The notes: generated from the sequence alone by a model not told the origin. A stretch of DNA of 64,000 bases from Chishuiella changwenlii (GCF_900142565.1 NZ_FRBH01000001.1:124001-188000), one strand, 5' to 3'. Counted from the first letter of the stretch, positions 7,694 to 16,982 are shown. Numbers and translations: made by a program.

Positions 7694-9175
7694 CTAATAT
7701 TTGAATGGAGCTGAGAAGCTCGTTTCGTATTTGTCTATTACTTTTCCTTTTTCGTTGACTAATCCTATGACAACTTTTTCTTTGTATGAAGTTACTTCAT
7801 TAATCGGAATTTTTAAATAAAATTTCCCTTGAATAATTTGTCCTTTTTCTAGGTTTAATTTATTTGTTCCTTCGTACATATCAAACTTAGATTTATCGTG
7901 CGATAAAAGTTTTAGAGTAACTACTTGATCATTATTTGTTTTGTTGTATAAAGTATACTCAAATTGATTAACATAGAATTGTCCTTCTACTTTATAATCA
8001 GTTCCTGGAACTCTTAAATATTTTGATTCTACATCTGAACGAGAGAATAAGAACGCTGTCATTGCTGCTATTAATAATAATAAGGCAAATGTATAAGCAC
8101 CTAAACGTTTTGTGAATTTTAATTTTTCTCCACGTTTAATATCATCTTCAGAAGCATATCTAATTAATCCTGTTGGTAAACCAACTTTTAACATAACGTC
8201 GTCACATGCATCGATACAAGCAGTACAGTTTACACATTCTAATTGTATACCGTCTCTAATATCAATTCCTGTAGGACATACTACCACACATTGTCCGCAA
8301 TCTATACAATCACCTTTTCCAGCTGCTTCTCTGTCTTCGTGTTTTTTAAATTTCGCTCTACCATTTTTTCCTTCTCCACGTTTAAAATCGTAAGAAACGT
8401 TGATGGTATGAGAATCAATTAAAACTCCTTGAAAACGTCCATAAGGACATACCAATGTACAAGCTTGTTCTCTAAACCATGCAAAAACTAAATAGAACAT
8501 GGCAGAAAAGAAAACTAAACCTACTAAAGTCCCAACATTATCTGCTGGTCCTTGTCTAATTACATCGTATAATGCATCTGCACCAATAATATAAGCTAAG
8601 AAAACGTTAGCGATTATAAAAGATATGATGGCAAATATGGTCCACTTTAATAATTTTTTTCGAATCTTTTCTTCGTCCCACTCTTGTTTATCTAATCTGA
8701 TTTGTTTTGCTCTATCTCCTTCTATCGCGTATTCTATTTTACGGAATACCATTTCTAAGAAAATAGTTTGCGGACAAACCCAACCACAAAATAACCTACC
8801 ATAAGCCATTGTAAACAATACAATGAAAATAATAGTTGTGATCATTCCCAATGCTAATAGGAAAAAATCGGATGTAAAGAATGGAAAACCAAAAATTATA
8901 AATTGACTTTGTAATACATCAAACTTAAATAAAGGATTTCCGTTTGGTAATTTTATAAATGGTGTAGCAATTAATATTGTTAAAAGGACATAACTTACAT
9001 ATGTTCTATAGTTTGTGAACTTTCCACGAGGCTTTTTTGGGTAAACCCATTTACGCTCTCCTGTTTTTTCCATTGTACCAATAGAGCTACGTACATCTTC
9101 GTTCATTTGACTATTTTCGTCTAAATGATCTTCTAAATTAAATTCATCTTTTGGATCAGAATTTTGAACACTCAT
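7694..9175 (-). CDS. ccoG: Cytochrome c oxidase accessory protein CcoG (FixG/RdxA)
   Basis: 493 aa. Several membrane helices, then two ferredoxin-type clusters: CIDCGQCVVVCP and CVNCTACIDAC, the ligands of two 4Fe-4S centres. A third region has CGWVCP and CTLVCPYGRF, as in NapH/FixG proteins. The C-terminus is an Ig-like periplasmic domain. CcoG functions in copper reduction and cbb3 biogenesis in studied bacteria. It is separated from ccoP by a terminator and has its own -7 box, so it starts a second unit (ccoG-ccoH-tauE-like). Confidence 0.95.
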   Translation of the reverse strand: MSVQNSDPKDEFNLEDHLDENSQMNEDVRSSIGTMEKTGERKWVYPKKPRGKFTNYRTYVSYVLLTILIATPFIKLPNGNPLFKFDVLQSQFIIFGFPFFTSDFFLLALGMITTIIFIVLFTMAYGRLFCGWVCPQTIFLEMVFRKIEYAIEGDRAKQIRLDKQEWDEEKIRKKLLKWTIFAIISFIIANVFLAYIIGADALYDVIRQGPADNVGTLVGLVFFSAMFYLVFAWFREQACTLVCPYGRFQGVLIDSHTINVSYDFKRGEGKNGRAKFKKHEDREAAGKGDCIDCGQCVVVCPTGIDIRDGIQLECVNCTACIDACDDVMLKVGLPTGLIRYASEDDIKRGEKLKFTKRLGAYTFALLLLIAAMTAFLFSRSDVESKYLRVPGTDYKVEGQFYVNQFEYTLYNKTNNDQVVTLKLLSHDKSKFDMYEGTNKLNLEKGQIIQGKFYLKIPINEVTSYKEKVVIGLVNEKGKVIDKYETSFSAPFKY

Positions 9176-9195
9176 TACTGTGAATTTTTACTATA

Positions 9196-9203
9196 CAAAT
9201 TTA
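9196..9203 (-). promoter_or_regulatory. -7 box of the ccoG unit
   Basis: TAAATTTG on the minus strand fits TAnnTTTG and lies about 20 bases before the ccoG ATG, downstream of the ccoP terminator. No clear -33 TTTG was found. Confidence 0.45.
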
Positions 9204-9204
9204 C

Positions 9205-9243
9205 GACTAAAAATAAAAAGAGAGCTTATTATAAGCTCTCTTT
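9205..9243 (-). terminator. Terminator after ccoP
   Basis: GAGAGCTTAT (9220-9229) and ATAAGCTCTC (9231-9240) form a perfect stem, lengthened by AAA/TTT. On the minus strand it is followed by TTTTTATTTTT. It separates the structural oxidase genes from the ccoG unit. Confidence 0.85.
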
Positions 9244-9288
9244 CAATATGATATTTGTTGTAAATAACTAGTCTAAAACGATTCTAAA

Positions 9289-10236
9289 TTACTTTTGTTT
9301 CCAATCTTCCATCAAATCTCCTTGTGGAGCAGCTGCACCTTCTGCAACTGTTTTTGTTGGCTCTTTTTGGTTAATGTAATATACATAAGAAGCAATTTTC
9401 TCTATCGCTAATCCAGATAACTCTTTACGCTGACCAAATGCACGCATTTGAGGATTTTTTGGAGAACCGTTATATACGATATGATAGATATTTTTGAATA
9501 AGCTATCTTCTACATGATTTACCCAATAATCATCTGTTAAGTTAGGTCCGATACCTCCTTTTCCTCCTTCCATGTGACATTGTACACAGTTTTGAGCGAA
9601 AAGTTTTCCACCTTCTTCAACAACAGCAGGGTCATTAGATTTATTGATAGCTCCAGTAATGTCTATATCATTTGCTACAGCCCAAATACTATCAGCTTTA
9701 TCTTTATAAACCATTTCTTCTTCGTATTCTTTATCCATGTGAGCAAAGTCTGTGAAACTATACGCCATTACATAAACAATCATAAATACTACTCCGAAAT
9801 AGAATAATGATAACCACCATTGTGGTAAAGCATTATCTAACTCTTTAATTCCATCAAAACCATGGTCTAATATAATAGCTTCCTCTTCTTCATCAGATTG
9901 TTTTTTAGAAGCACTACTAAATAAACGTTTGAAGTAACCTATTTTACCAGTTTCTAAATATTGCTTTTGCTCTTCTTCAGATAATCTTTTAAATTTCTCT
10001 GCTTCAACAACTCTGTTTAAAGCATTAATAATTAAAAGCATTACAACAGCAACTGCTAATACTGCCCAAAAAATTCCTTGTGCAAAAACATGCTTTAAAT
10101 GCTCAAGTAAATTGTTAACCATACCTTGAAATCCTGGTTCTGGAACTACATCTACTGGCGTAACCATTGTGAACGCTAATATAACTGCTAAAAGCGTTAA
10201 CGGTATAAAAATATAAGCCGGGGTACGTTGTCTCAT
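9289..10236 (-). CDS. ccoP: cbb3-type cytochrome c oxidase subunit III, single-haem CcoP
   Basis: 315 aa. Two membrane helices (about residues 5-25 and 52-72) precede a charged cytoplasmic segment. Then come the conserved CcoP segment DHGFDGIKELDNALPQWW, another helix, and one C-terminal cytochrome c domain with CVQCH at 217-221 and a likely distal Met in NPQMRAFG. Classical CcoP carries two haem c sites; only one CxxCH is present here. The start overlaps the ccoQ stop by 4 bases (ATGA). Confidence 0.93.
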   Translation of the reverse strand: MRQRTPAYIFIPLTLLAVILAFTMVTPVDVVPEPGFQGMVNNLLEHLKHVFAQGIFWAVLAVAVVMLLIINALNRVVEAEKFKRLSEEEQKQYLETGKIGYFKRLFSSASKKQSDEEEEAIILDHGFDGIKELDNALPQWWLSLFYFGVVFMIVYVMAYSFTDFAHMDKEYEEEMVYKDKADSIWAVANDIDITGAINKSNDPAVVEEGGKLFAQNCVQCHMEGGKGGIGPNLTDDYWVNHVEDSLFKNIYHIVYNGSPKNPQMRAFGQRKELSGLAIEKIASYVYYINQKEPTKTVAEGAAAPQGDLMEDWKQK

Positions 10237-10433
10237 TTTGTATTGTTTTTTTCTTCCTCTTCTGGTTCTAAATCTAATGGTGCATGTTCATCTTCTTTAT
10301 AATAGCCTTTTGGCTTTTTTGCCACTTTGATGAAAATTGTTACAAAAACAACTACCATCGCTATTAAAATCAATGTTTGCAACAAAGATGCATACTCATA
10401 CTGAGAAAGGATTTCTTTGTAATATTTTAACAT
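10233..10433 (-). CDS. ccoQ: cbb3 oxidase subunit CcoQ-like small membrane protein
   Basis: 66 aa: one membrane helix (residues 15-38) followed by KKPKGYYKEDEHAPLDLEPE, an acidic tail typical of CcoQ/FixQ. Coupling is tight on both sides: TAATG overlap with the ccoNO stop and ATGA overlap with ccoP. CcoQ stabilises the complex and is not catalytic. Confidence 0.85.
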   Translation of the reverse strand: MLKYYKEILSQYEYASLLQTLILIAMVVVFVTIFIKVAKKPKGYYKEDEHAPLDLEPEEEEKNNTK

Positions 10434-12700
10434 TAGTTACTTGCTGTCTCGATTTGATCTGCCTTGATATCAGTTCCTAATCTTTGTAAGTAAGCGATTA
10501 AAGCTGTAATCTCACGATCTCTTAATGGAACAAATTGCTTACCATCTTTCTTAGCTTCTGCTTCTTTCTTAGCGTATAACTCTTTTAAGTCAGATGCATC
10601 TTTAAAGATACTTGTCTCAATAGCTAAAGCTTGTTTGTTCATAGAAACTTGCATACTATCAAAATCTTCTTGTTGATAAGGAACTCCTAATGCAACCATA
10701 GATTTCATTTTATCACGAGTTAACTCACGGTTTAATGTATTTTCTACTAACCATGGGTAACGAGGCATGATAGATCCATCTGATGTAGAACGTGGATTCC
10801 ACATGTGTTTGTAATGCCAAGCATCTGGGTTTTTACCTCCTTCACGGTGTAAATCTGGACCTGTTCTTTTAGAACCCCATAAGAATGGATGGTCATAAAC
10901 GAATTCACCTGCTTTAGAGTATTCTCCATAACGTTTTACTTCATCACGGAATGGACGAACCATTTGTGTGTGACAAGCATTACATCCTTCTCTAATATAT
11001 AAATCACGTCCTTCTAATTCTAATGGAGTATATGGTTTGATACTTGCAATTGTTGGTACGTTTGATTTTACTACAATTGTTGGTACAATTTCCACTAAAC
11101 CTCCTATCGCTACTGTTAATAAAGCTCCAACAGTTAAAACGATTGGTGTTCTTTCAATCCAAGAGTGAACTCCTTCACCTTGTGTACGAGCTGCTGTTTT
11201 TGGAGCTAATGCAGGAGCTTCCACTTCTTCATTTGCAACAAAATATCCAGTTCTTACAGTTTTAATTACGTTAGCAATCATTAAGAAAGCACCAATTAAA
11301 TATAATGTTCCTCCGAAAGCACGTAATGGATATAACCATTTTTTAAGAATTGTAACTGTTTGTAAGAAGTTACCATATTCTAATGTTCCATCTGCTGCGA
11401 ATTGTTTCCACATTAAACCTTGTGTCCAACCTGCAACATACATAGGAATTACCCAGAATAAGATACCGAAAGTACCAATCCAGAAGTGAGCATTAGCCAT
11501 TTTAACAGAAGCTAATTTTGTATTAAATAACTTTGGTACTAAATAGTAAATCATACCAAATGCTATAAATCCGTTCCAACCTAATGTACCAACGTGTACG
11601 TGAGCAGGAACCCAGTCTGTAAAGTGACCAATTTTATTTAATGTTTTTGTAGCTAACATTGGTCCTTCGAAAGTTGCCATACCATAACAAGTAAGTGCTA
11701 CTACGAAGAATTTTAATATAGGATTTTCTCTTACTTTATCCCATGCACCACGTAATGTTAATAATCCATTTAACATACCTCCCCAAGATGGAGCGATTAA
11801 CATGATAGAGAATCCTGTACCTACAGCTTGTGCCCAACCTGGTAATGCTGTATAAAGCAAGTGGTGAGGTCCAGCCCAGATATAAATAAAGATTAAAGAC
11901 CAAAAGTGAATAATAGATAATTTGTATGAGAATACAGGTCTATTTGCAGCTTTAGGTACAAAGTAGTACATTAATCCTAAGATTGGTGTTGTTAAGAAAA
12001 ATGCTACCGCATTGTGACCGTACCACCATTGTACTAATGCATCTTGCACTCCAGAATAAATTGAATATGATTTTGGAGCTGTTAAACTAAAAGTTACTGG
12101 TATTTCTAAATTGTTAAAAACGTGTAACATTGTAATAGCTGCCCAAGTTCCGATGTAAAACCAAATTGCAACATACAAGTGACGTACACGACGTTTAGCA
12201 ATAGTTAAAAACATTTGTGTACCAAATAATACCCAAACTATCGCAATTAAAATATCAATTGGCCATTCATGTTCAGCATACTCCTTAGAAGTATTGTATC
12301 CTAAGATGAACGTTACAAATGATAAAACAATGAATAATTGCCATCCCCAGAAGATAATCCAGCTTAAAACATCGCTGTACATTCTGGTTTTTAACAATCT
12401 TTGTGTTGAATAATAAGCTCCAGTAAAGAAAGAGTTTCCTACGAATGCGAAAACCGCAAAAGTCGTGTGAATCATTCTTAATCTACCAAATCCTAGCGTT
12501 CCTTGAGAATTGATTAAACCTTGAATATTACCTCCTATCGTACCATCATCAGATCCAAAGATATACTCTGGTAACGTAGGAAAAAATAACAATGTTGCAA
12601 CCAACACGCCAAAGAAAAATGCCATAACTGCCCAAAACAATGTGGCATATAGAAAATACTTTACGATCTTGTTGTCGTAACTAAAAGTCTGCATTTGCAT
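10433..12700 (-). CDS. ccoNO: cbb3-type cytochrome c oxidase, fused subunits I and II (CcoNO)
   Basis: 755 aa. The N-terminal two thirds is the 12-helix haem-copper catalytic subunit, with conserved histidines in QWWYGHNAVAFF, GPHHLLYTALP and PAHVHVGTLGWNG. It is fused to a CcoO domain holding the haem c motif CNACH (residues 573-577) and the downstream MPRYPWL methionine. This N-O fusion is normal in Bacteroidota. The enzyme reduces O2 at the end of the microaerobic respiratory chain. Start and stop codons overlap those of ccoS and ccoQ by one base each. Confidence 0.97.
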   Translation of the reverse strand: MQMQTFSYDNKIVKYFLYATLFWAVMAFFFGVLVATLLFFPTLPEYIFGSDDGTIGGNIQGLINSQGTLGFGRLRMIHTTFAVFAFVGNSFFTGAYYSTQRLLKTRMYSDVLSWIIFWGWQLFIVLSFVTFILGYNTSKEYAEHEWPIDILIAIVWVLFGTQMFLTIAKRRVRHLYVAIWFYIGTWAAITMLHVFNNLEIPVTFSLTAPKSYSIYSGVQDALVQWWYGHNAVAFFLTTPILGLMYYFVPKAANRPVFSYKLSIIHFWSLIFIYIWAGPHHLLYTALPGWAQAVGTGFSIMLIAPSWGGMLNGLLTLRGAWDKVRENPILKFFVVALTCYGMATFEGPMLATKTLNKIGHFTDWVPAHVHVGTLGWNGFIAFGMIYYLVPKLFNTKLASVKMANAHFWIGTFGILFWVIPMYVAGWTQGLMWKQFAADGTLEYGNFLQTVTILKKWLYPLRAFGGTLYLIGAFLMIANVIKTVRTGYFVANEEVEAPALAPKTAARTQGEGVHSWIERTPIVLTVGALLTVAIGGLVEIVPTIVVKSNVPTIASIKPYTPLELEGRDLYIREGCNACHTQMVRPFRDEVKRYGEYSKAGEFVYDHPFLWGSKRTGPDLHREGGKNPDAWHYKHMWNPRSTSDGSIMPRYPWLVENTLNRELTRDKMKSMVALGVPYQQEDFDSMQVSMNKQALAIETSIFKDASDLKELYAKKEAEAKKDGKQFVPLRDREITALIAYLQRLGTDIKADQIETASN

Positions 12701-12864
12701 TATGAGTCGATTTTATCTTTTGTTTTTTTATCATCTTTTAACATTCTCACTGCTGGAGATTCGTCTTCATCAAATTGCCCCTTCTTGTATCCCATAAAGA
12801 ATAGAAGTAGAAAAATTGCCCCCAACGAGACACTAACTAATATCATTAATAATAATATCCCCAT
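12700..12864 (-). CDS. ccoS: cbb3 oxidase assembly protein CcoS
   Basis: A 54-codon gene found by reading the minus strand. It has an N-terminal helix (MGILLLMILVSVSLGAIFLL), then FFMGYKKGQFDEDESPAVRM, the conserved W/Y-K-x-GQFDD-x-E-x-P-A-x-R-M core of CcoS. Family members are 45-70 aa. The stop overlaps the ccoNO start (TAATG). CcoS is needed to insert haem and copper into subunit I. A -7 box sits only seven bases before the ATG. Confidence 0.92.
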   Translation of the reverse strand: MGILLLMILVSVSLGAIFLLLFFMGYKKGQFDEDESPAVRMLKDDKKTKDKIDS

Positions 12865-12871
12865 AGCTCCA

Positions 12872-12879
12872 CAAAATTA
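12872..12879 (-). promoter_or_regulatory. -7 box immediately before ccoS
   Basis: TAATTTTG on the minus strand (TAnnTTTG) ends seven bases before the ccoS ATG. This predicts a very short leader for a ccoS-NO-Q-P transcript separate from ccoI. No good -33 TTTG is present, which fits a promoter that needs an activator. Confidence 0.45.
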
Positions 12880-12916
12880 CAAAGCCCCAAGTTCATATCA
12901 CAATGATTTTGGTCAG

Positions 12917-12934
12917 AGGGCTATATATATCCCT
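12917..12934. promoter_or_regulatory. Near-palindrome upstream of the ccoS promoter
   Basis: AGGGCTATATATATCCCT is an 18-bp inverted repeat with a single mismatched pair. It lies between the ccoI stop and the ccoS -7 box, centred roughly 55-60 bases before the predicted start. That position would suit an activator site. The binding protein is unknown; the adjacent Crp/Fnr-type regulator is one candidate. Confidence 0.35.
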
Positions 12935-12943
12935 AATTTAAAA

Positions 12944-15340
12944 TCAATCTAAATTCCATTTTGTTAATTTATCTGCAACTCGAGTACTCACAGTAGCAAA
13001 TATTAATACTGAAATAGAACTTATTGGCATTAGAATAGCGGCAACAACTGGCTGTAAATAACCAGAAACGGCAAAACTAAGACCTATGATATTATATAGA
13101 AAACTTATAATGAAAGCTATCTTCACAAAAAACATTGTTTTGTGTGAAAGTTTTAAGAAATTTGGAATTGCTTTAAAACTTTTCGCATCCAAGATTCCGT
13201 CACACGATGGAGAAAAACTATTAATATCTTCGGAGATTGAAATTCCAACTGTACTTTGTTTTAAAGCTCCAGCATCATTTAAACCATCACCTAACATCAT
13301 TACTTTTTTTCCACTAGCTTCTAAATTCTTTATATAATCTAATTTATCTGCTGGGGATTGATTAAAAATCAAATGAGCACTTTTTGGAAAAATTGTCTGT
13401 AAGTAATCCTTTTCAGAATCATTATCTCCAGAAAGCACATGCAGTTGATAATTATGCAATTCATTCAGTAAATTATCTAAACCTTTTCGGTATCTGTTTG
13501 TGTAAACAAATTTACCAAAAACTTCTCCATTAATCGCTATATAAACTTGAGATTGATTTAATCTTAACTCATTAAAAATAGCTCCAACAAACTTCTCAGA
13601 ACCAACCTTTATCAATTGACCATCTACTTCTGCTTGTTGCCCTTTACCAACAATTTCTTCGTAGTTTGTAATGGCAAAACTATCTTCAACTTTTAGTTTT
13701 TTGTACAAGCTTCTACTAAGCGGATGATTAGAGTTTCTAATTACAGATTTCACTAACTGTCTATGATAATCTGTTAACTCTAAACCTTCGTACACAATTT
13801 GTGCTTCATCACTTTCTGTTATCGTTCCTGTTTTATCAAAAACTACATCAGTAATTTTATCCATTCGTTCTATGGTAGAAGTATTTTTAACATAGAATCG
13901 TTTGTTTCCAAAAATACGCATCATGTGTCCCAAAATAAATGGAGATGATAAACCTAATGCACAAGGACATGCTATGATTAGAATTGATGTTACGACATCT
14001 AATATTTTTGAAGTATCGTGAATATACCAATAGACAGCAGAAATTGCTGTTATGAATAAAATGATTAAAGTAAAATAGTGACTAATTTTATTTGTTAATG
14101 CATTTAATTGGGATTCTTCTTTCTGGAAAGCTTCATTATTCCACAATTGAGTTAAATAACTTTGATTAACATCCGAAATAATTTCTAATTCGATTGCATG
14201 ACCAGATTGTTTACCTCCAGCAAAAATTTTATCTCCTGCTTTTTTAGAAATTAATCTTGATTCTCCTGTAACAAATGAATTATCAATCATTGCTTCGCCT
14301 TTCATTAAAATTGCATCGGCAGGAATAATTTCTTCGTTACGAATTAATATTCTATCTCCTTTTTTTAAATCGGCTAATAAAATTGGTCGTTCATGTCCAT
14401 TTTCTAATTTTGCTACTGCAATTGGATAAAAAGATTTGTAATCTCTATCAAACGCTAAAGCTTGCATTGTTTGTTGTTGAAACCATTTTCCTGTTAACAT
14501 TAAAAACAATAACATTGCTAGCGTATCAAAATATCCAGGAGAAATATCAAAAATAATGTCATAAGTCGACTTAAACATTATAACAATAATTCCTAAGGCA
14601 ATTGGTACATCGATATTGATGTATTTATTTCTTAGTCCTTGCCAAGCAGAAACAAAATAATCTGTTGATGAATAGAAAAAAACAGGTAAAGAAAGTGCAA
14701 ACATCGTCCAACGGAAATATCCTTTATTCTGATCTAACCATTGTTCTTTTACATTTCCAAAAACTTCTACATATTCTGGAAAAGATAGTAACATAATATT
14801 TCCAAAACAAAAAGCTGCAATTACCAGTTTACTAACTAGCGACCTGTCTACTTTACTTTTCTTCTTTTTATCTAATGTTTTTAGATTAATTGATGGCTTA
14901 TATCCCAAATTTGTAATGAATCGAGCTAAGTCACCCAATTTTAATTCTTCGTCTCTATAAGTTACTTGAACTGTTTTTTGAGAGAAGTTTACATTAGAAG
15001 AAATTATATGAGAATTTATGGTATTTAAACTCTCTAATAACCATACACAAGATGTACAATGCATTACGGGGACAAAAAATGACACAACCGTTACACCATC
15101 ATCAGAAAAATCGACAACTTTATCAAAAATTTCTTTTGTGTTTAAAAAGTCAAATTGATGATTACTTTTTCCGTCCGGACGCACTCCAGCATTACGATTA
15201 AGATCGTAATAATCCTTTAAATCGTTTACATTCAATATTTCATAAACGGTTTTGCAACCTTGACAACAAAAGTCCTTATCATCGAACTGAATTACCTCTT
15301 CTTCAATCAGTTGACCACAATGAAAACAATTTTCTTCCAT
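12944..15340 (-). CDS. ccoI: Copper-translocating P-type ATPase CcoI (FixI)
   Basis: 798 aa from the ATG at 15340 (an in-frame TTG lies 12 bases upstream). Order: Cys-rich N-terminal metal domain (CFHCG, CCQGC), a heavy-metal-associated fold with HCTSC (C95, C98), eight membrane helices with the ion motif CPC, the phosphorylation motif DKTGT, and the hinge GDGLNDAGAL. CcoI supplies copper for the binuclear centre of cbb3 oxidase. It is first in the minus-strand oxidase block and divergent from the Crp/Fnr gene. Confidence 0.93.
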   Translation of the reverse strand: MEENCFHCGQLIEEEVIQFDDKDFCCQGCKTVYEILNVNDLKDYYDLNRNAGVRPDGKSNHQFDFLNTKEIFDKVVDFSDDGVTVVSFFVPVMHCTSCVWLLESLNTINSHIISSNVNFSQKTVQVTYRDEELKLGDLARFITNLGYKPSINLKTLDKKKKSKVDRSLVSKLVIAAFCFGNIMLLSFPEYVEVFGNVKEQWLDQNKGYFRWTMFALSLPVFFYSSTDYFVSAWQGLRNKYINIDVPIALGIIVIMFKSTYDIIFDISPGYFDTLAMLLFLMLTGKWFQQQTMQALAFDRDYKSFYPIAVAKLENGHERPILLADLKKGDRILIRNEEIIPADAILMKGEAMIDNSFVTGESRLISKKAGDKIFAGGKQSGHAIELEIISDVNQSYLTQLWNNEAFQKEESQLNALTNKISHYFTLIILFITAISAVYWYIHDTSKILDVVTSILIIACPCALGLSSPFILGHMMRIFGNKRFYVKNTSTIERMDKITDVVFDKTGTITESDEAQIVYEGLELTDYHRQLVKSVIRNSNHPLSRSLYKKLKVEDSFAITNYEEIVGKGQQAEVDGQLIKVGSEKFVGAIFNELRLNQSQVYIAINGEVFGKFVYTNRYRKGLDNLLNELHNYQLHVLSGDNDSEKDYLQTIFPKSAHLIFNQSPADKLDYIKNLEASGKKVMMLGDGLNDAGALKQSTVGISISEDINSFSPSCDGILDAKSFKAIPNFLKLSHKTMFFVKIAFIISFLYNIIGLSFAVSGYLQPVVAAILMPISSISVLIFATVSTRVADKLTKWNLD

Positions 15341-15374
15341 ACTATTTTGCAAAATTACTTTCCTTTTAGCAGAA

Positions 15375-15389
15375 TTAACGTTAACTTTG
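15375..15389 (+). promoter_or_regulatory. Promoter and palindrome of the Crp/Fnr gene (divergent with ccoI)
   Basis: TAACTTTG (15382-15389) matches the -7 element and lies 27 bases before the regulator ATG. It overlaps the perfect 10-bp palindrome TTAACGTTAA (15375-15384). A repressor or autoregulator bound there would cover the -7 box of this gene and the upstream region of ccoI. Confidence 0.5.
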
Positions 15390-15416
15390 TATGAATTAAG
15401 TCATAACTAATAATAC

Positions 15417-16124
15417 ATGTCAGAATTTAATGAAAATGTAGCCTCTATTAAAGCTATGTTTGATACTCCTGAAGCTTTTGGAGTTTTTAGTAAAGAAGAA
15501 TTATTGGAGTTTGAACAAGAAAAAAAAGTTCTAAATTTTAAAAAAAGTGATGAAATTATTCAAGAAGGACACACGCCTAAAGGAATTTACTGCATCATAA
15601 AAGGAACAGCAAAGCTTTTCAAGATTGGTTTTAATGGAAAAGAACAAATTCTACGTTTCATTAACGAAGGAGACATTATCGGTTATCGATCTATCTTGAG
15701 TCAAGAAGTTTTTGGAGCATCTGCAACAGCAATGACGCCAATTGAAATTTATTATATTCCAGAAAAATTCTTTTTAAGATTCTTAGAAGTTAACCCTAAA
15801 TTAGCTTTTAATATTTTACAACGTATTGCAAAAGATTTAGGTGAATATGCTAGAACAATTACTTATTTAGCACAAAAAACTGTTCGCGAACGTTTAGCCG
15901 AGGTTTTAATCTTATTAGAAGGGAAACTTGGTACAGACAAAGATGGTTTTATAAATATTTCATTGACTCGCGAAGAAATGGCTAATTTAATTGGTACAGC
16001 AACAGAGTCTGCTATTCGATTAATTTCTGAGTTTAAAACAGACGGATTAATTGAAGGAGAAGGTCGAAAAATTAAAATTTTAGATCGCCAAAAATTAACT
16101 AAATTAGGTCACGTTATCCTGTAA
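15417..16124 (+). CDS. Crp/Fnr family transcriptional regulator
   Basis: 235 aa. An N-terminal cyclic-nucleotide-binding fold (EGHTPKGIYCIIKGTAKLFK, FINEGDIIGYRS) is followed by a long dimer helix (about residues 125-150) and a C-terminal HTH_Crp with LTREEMANLIGTATESAIRLIS. There is only one cysteine (C59), so an oxygen-labile 4Fe-4S cluster as in E. coli FNR is not possible. Divergent placement next to ccoI suggests control of the cbb3 locus. The ligand is unknown. Confidence 0.92.
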   Translation: MSEFNENVASIKAMFDTPEAFGVFSKEELLEFEQEKKVLNFKKSDEIIQEGHTPKGIYCIIKGTAKLFKIGFNGKEQILRFINEGDIIGYRSILSQEVFGASATAMTPIEIYYIPEKFFLRFLEVNPKLAFNILQRIAKDLGEYARTITYLAQKTVRERLAEVLILLEGKLGTDKDGFINISLTREEMANLIGTATESAIRLISEFKTDGLIEGEGRKIKILDRQKLTKLGHVIL

Positions 16125-16216
16125 AAAATTTACTTTATAATTTTAGAGCCTGTTTAAAATTTATCTAATAATTTGTTTATGCCTCTTTTTGGCTATAAAC
16201 AGTTTCATAATATAAA

Positions 16217-16246
16217 TAAAAAAGTCGCTTACTAAGCGACTTTTTT
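16217..16246. terminator. Bidirectional terminator
   Basis: AAAAAAGTCGCTTA and TAAGCGACTTTTTT form a near-perfect stem between two convergent genes. A/T tracts on both sides allow use in both directions. It overlaps the stop codon of the minus-strand AlkD-like gene. Confidence 0.9.
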
Positions 16247-16955
16247 ATTTTAATTTCATGTAATAATCTTTTACAGAAGGTTCTAATTTTTCTAGTGCAT
16301 AACGCAAAGAAGTTCTTGGTAATTTTATTGCATACTCATCAAGAAAATCAATTAAAACACTTTCATCTTTTTTCCCCATTTCTCTCAACATCCAGCCATT
16401 TGCTTTGTGCATTAAATCGTGAGAATGATTCATATTTCTTAAAACCATTTCAGTAACGATTTCTAATGATTGTTGACGAATAAAATACATCGTAGAAACT
16501 ATTGCTATTCGTTTTTCCCATAAATCATCTGACGAAGCTAAATTATATAAGATTTGTTCCTCATTTTCGTGAAAACAATAATGCCCAACTATTTTGTAAC
16601 AGCTTGTATCTACTAAATCCCAATTATTAATACGAGATGTCTGAGATAAATAAAATAATACGATTTCTTTTTTCTCTTGAATGTCTTTTGTTTTTTCGTA
16701 TTTAAAAACCAACATCAATAAAGACGTTAGTCTATATTCATGAATATTGTAAGACAATAAATCTTCTATTTCTTTTAGAGATATATTCTGAAAATATTGT
16801 TTAGCAATTAATCGTTGTTCTGGAACAGTTATGCCTAAAAAAGTATCTCCTTCTCCATATTCTCCTTTATCTGTTTTAAAAAATCGCATTAATATTTTTG
16901 CTTTTTCAGGATTTGCCAAAGCTTGTAATGTGAATTTTATTTCGTTCAGAATCAT
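16245..16955 (-). CDS. DNA alkylation repair protein, AlkD-like
   Basis: 236 aa, all helical. The N-terminus has FFKTDKGEYGEGDTFLGITVPEQR, the family signature, followed by HEAT-like repeats including NNWDLVDTSCYKIVG and MHKANGWMLREMGKK. Enzymes of this family remove N3- and N7-alkylated purines without flipping the base. It has its own ATG and is convergent with the Crp/Fnr gene. Confidence 0.9.
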   Translation of the reverse strand: MILNEIKFTLQALANPEKAKILMRFFKTDKGEYGEGDTFLGITVPEQRLIAKQYFQNISLKEIEDLLSYNIHEYRLTSLLMLVFKYEKTKDIQEKKEIVLFYLSQTSRINNWDLVDTSCYKIVGHYCFHENEEQILYNLASSDDLWEKRIAIVSTMYFIRQQSLEIVTEMVLRNMNHSHDLMHKANGWMLREMGKKDESVLIDFLDEYAIKLPRTSLRYALEKLEPSVKDYYMKLK

Positions 16956-16982
16956 TTTATAAAAATTAAAGAGATTTTAAAT

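Noticed and set aside
12695-12952. 85-codon plus-strand frame opposite the ccoI-ccoNO gap
   Set aside because: It is antisense to ccoS, a clear family member in tight operon overlap; the plus frame has no recognisable product.
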